From Guillardia theta CCMP2712 (lineage: Eukaryota; Cryptophyceae; Pyrenomonadales; Geminigeraceae), in assembly GCF_000315625.1 (NCBI RefSeq), contig NW_005434574.1, positions 9,410 through 29,480 of the forward strand: DNA of 20,071 nucleotides, read 5' to 3'. Position numbers and translations under genes: made by a program. Of the stretch, positions 18,923-20,071 are shown piece after piece. A model generated the notes under the pieces. The model was not told where the DNA came from and did no database searches. It was given only the letters and a program-made list of their open reading frames with translations. Within the stretch, counting starts at the first letter, position 1, and every line of letters begins with the position of its first letter.

Positions 18923-19245
18923 ATGTTGTATTGTTCTGCCATGCACTCCTCCTCCTCTTCCTCCTTCCCCTCCTCCTCCTCCTCCTCCTCCTCCTCCTCC
19001 TCCTCTTCCTCCTCCTTGACTTGCTCTACGTGTGGTTCGCTTGCTCTCACTCGCTCGCTCCCCCTCTCCTCTCTCTCACCTATCACGCAGGCAGGGGATG
19101 CGTCATGTACAGCCCAACTCAACACTCCTCCTCTCGCTCCGTCGATCATGGATGCTGTGCTCCAGACTGGTCTGAAGACGATGACGAGGACAGAGCAGCG
19201 AGAAGAGAGATGCTGGTGTTGTCCAAGGAAAATGAAGCAGATTGA
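16942..19245 (+). CDS. PRORP: Protein-only RNase P (PRORP), 2-exon model
   Basis: PRORP removes the 5' leader from precursor tRNAs without an RNA subunit. Seen: N-terminal helical, PPR-like repeats (about residues 10-195), then a zinc-site half CSVC (Cys215, Cys218). The NYN metallonuclease domain follows, with Asp295 (WDVIVDGANVGYYG), Asp375-Asp376 (MNDDWFWIYAGL) and Asp399 (LSNDGMQDHH), matching the four catalytic aspartates of plant PRORPs. The second zinc half is His510 (TWHFPI) and Cys549 (WLCAAS). All key residues are present, so the enzyme should be active. Two serine runs (TCC repeats) interrupt the end: 477-485 inside the central/zinc domain, and about 567-578. Read through, the frame stops at 18783 (613 aa); that stop lies in a GTAAGA donor. 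Splicing 18780-19094 gives 662 aa with an acidic tail (DWSEDDDEDRAARREM). No clear transit peptide, so nucleus, cytosol or organelle is open. Enzyme call about 0.95; the second exon about 0.55. Confidence 0.9.
18878..18922 (+). repeat. (TGC)15 trinucleotide repeat
   Basis: Fifteen perfect TGC units, 45 bp, inside the proposed last PRORP intron. The longest CTG/CAG tract in the window. Confidence 0.95.
18946..19016 (+). repeat. (TCC)n-rich tract
   Basis: A polypyrimidine TCC repeat with a few TTC and CCC interruptions, in the proposed PRORP intron. Similar TCC runs encode the two serine stretches in the PRORP coding region. Confidence 0.85.
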
Positions 19246-19478
19246 TGTCACAGGAGGAGGAGGAGGGGGAGGAGGGGGAGGAGGGATGGGGACAGTCGCT
19301 CAAGTATCTGTTCCCATGTGCGTTTCATTGTGTTTGACGTTATCACCGTAAAATTGTTTCTCCTCCTCCTCTCCCTCCTCCTCTCCCTCCCTCCTCGCCT
19401 CATCTCATCATTTCTCCCCCTTGCTCACTTTTGACTCACTCGTGTCTCCCCGCTTTGTCTCCTCTCTGCTCCTTTTCC
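19246..19478. other. Short convergent intergenic region
   Basis: Lies between the 3' ends of PRORP (plus) and the right-end gene (minus). It begins with a (GGA)n-like purine run (19252-19285) and turns pyrimidine-rich after about 19360. No gene or terminator-like structure seen. Confidence 0.6.
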
Positions 19479-19582
19479 TCCCCTCTCCTCTCCTCCCCTC
19501 CCCTCTCCTCCCCTCTCCTCTCCTCTCCTCTCCTCTCCTCTCCTCTCCTCTCCTCTCCTCTCCTCTCCTCTCCTCTCCTCTC
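19479..19582 (+). repeat. (CTCTC/TCCTC)n pentanucleotide tract
   Basis: About 100 bp of the CTCTC pentamer, with CCCTC variants at the 5' side, ending about 10 bp past the stop of the minus-strand gene, so probably in its 3' UTR as GAGAG. It is complementary in type to the (GGAGA)n tract at 265-300. Confidence 0.9.
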
Positions 19583-19591
19583 ACTTCCTCT

Positions 19592-19872
19592 TCACTTGTC
19601 CGTCAGCGCTCGGTAGCCCTGCCAGCCGACAGGGGCAGAGCCGTCCGCCCTTCCCTCCTCCTTGATGACGTTGAGCAGAGCAAGCGTGGGGCCGTCGCTG
19701 GGGTTCTCCTGGAAGCAGGAGAGGAGGTGAATTCTGGCCTGCCGCCAGTCAGCGTTGGCGCCTCCCTCCTCCCCCAGGTAGTTCTTCATCGCCTTCCTCC
19801 ACTCCTGCCGGAACTTTTGGGTGGTGGAGGGGGCGAAATACTCGAAGAACTCTTTCGTTGTCATCTCGGGAT
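19592..19872 (-). CDS. Last exon of a probable class III nucleotide cyclase (partial)
   Basis: The exon probably starts after acceptor CATGCTCTAG at 19873 (branch-like TGTGACC upstream) and runs to the TGA at 19592-19594. The translation MTTKEFFEYF...DWRQARIHLLSCFQ...DGPTLALLNVIKEE...VGWQGYRALTDK resembles the tail found after many adenylate/guanylate cyclase catalytic domains: W..A...L..C...P.DGP...LL..I, then P.GW.GYR.LT.K at the very C-terminus. The catalytic domain would lie beyond the window, so substrate and activity cannot be judged. It could be another protein with the same TPR-like tail. The upstream intron is pyrimidine-rich in sense and runs off the edge. Confidence 0.5.
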
Positions 19873-19967
19873 CTAGAGCATGGGAGGGTCACATGGGAGG
19901 AGCAGAGGGAGGAGGGAGGAGGGGGACAGAGAAGGAGAACGGAAGGTAAGGGGGAGGGGCGGAGGAA

Positions 19968-20050
19968 GAGGAGCGGCGGTGAACGGAGGACGGAGGGAGG
20001 AGGAGGAGGAGGAGGAGGAGGAGCGGCGGTGAACGGAGGACGGAGGGAGG
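19968..20050 (+). repeat. 50-bp period tandem duplication
   Basis: A 33-bp block containing GAGCGGCGGTGAACGGAGGA occurs at 19968-20000 and again at 20018-20050, the gap filled by GGA repeats. It lies in the presumed intron of the right-end gene and continues as GGA-rich DNA to the end of the window. Confidence 0.85.
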
Positions 20051-20071
20051 GGGAGGGGGAGGAGGAGGAGG

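Larger units (their letters stand above)
18780..19094 (+). other. Probable intron of PRORP (315 nt)
   Basis: Donor TAT|GTAAGATG, branch-like CTCTCACC, acceptor CACGCAGGCAG|G; phase 2. It contains the (TGC)15 and (TCC)n repeats. The alternative acceptor four bases upstream would lead to an early stop in another frame. Support is the consensus donor overlapping the apparent stop codon and the non-repetitive acidic open frame after the acceptor. Confidence 0.55.

Noticed and set aside
1-20071. tRNA, rRNA, CRISPR or viral genes
   Set aside because: No T-arm/A-box/B-box pattern, no rRNA-like segment, no spacer-repeat array (the minisatellite units are contiguous, without unique spacers), and no viral protein was recognised on either strand.

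Overview
The window looks like nuclear DNA of a unicellular eukaryote, most plausibly a microalga. A cryptophyte such as Guillardia would fit, but this is inference from gene content and style, not an identification. The evidence is spliceosomal introns with GT...AG ends and CTNAY-type branch sites, a protein-only RNase P (PRORP), a bHLH-PAS regulator, a membrane protein with a RelA/SpoT-like C-terminus, long simple-sequence tracts, and no bacterial-style operons.

Layout. (1) 576-2471, minus strand: a five-exon bHLH-PAS transcription factor gene (565 aa as modelled) with four tiny introns of 47-51 nt, all phase 2. (2) About 2472-6512: non-coding DNA. It holds a 2-kb tract studded with GGGTRGGG/CCCYACCC motifs, a GC-rich palindromic island (about 5041-5590), and a 16-copy minisatellite with a 32-bp unit (5896-6383). 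(3) 6513-10469 and 11942-15887: two arms of a near-identical (about 99% by eye) inverted duplication of about 3.95 kb. Each arm carries a complete copy of a 1071-aa multi-pass membrane protein with a SAM-like domain and a C-terminal RelA/SpoT-like nucleotidyltransferase fold. The copies are transcribed divergently from a 1.47-kb unique spacer that holds a hexanucleotide repeat, a GC-rich island and an AT-rich block. (4) 15941-16440: another GC-rich island, with an 11-bp terminal inverted repeat. (5) 16942-19245, plus strand: a PRORP gene. It is a long first exon (16942-18779), probably spliced across a 315-nt repeat-filled intron to an acidic last exon (19095-19245). (6) 19592-19872, minus strand: the last exon of a gene running off the right edge, resembling the tail that follows class III nucleotide cyclase domains. 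(7) Purine- or pyrimidine-rich simple repeats fill the rest of the right end.

The genes do not form an obvious pathway. PRORP acts in tRNA 5' maturation, the bHLH-PAS protein in transcription, and the cyclase tail and RelA/SpoT-like membrane protein suggest nucleotide signalling. The most notable items are the recent head-to-head duplication of the SAM/membrane/RelA-SpoT-like gene, the unusual basic region of the bHLH-PAS protein, the hidden last exon of PRORP (its apparent stop codon lies inside a GTAAGA donor), and the GC-rich islands that share a TTAACTTTGAGTA edge motif.
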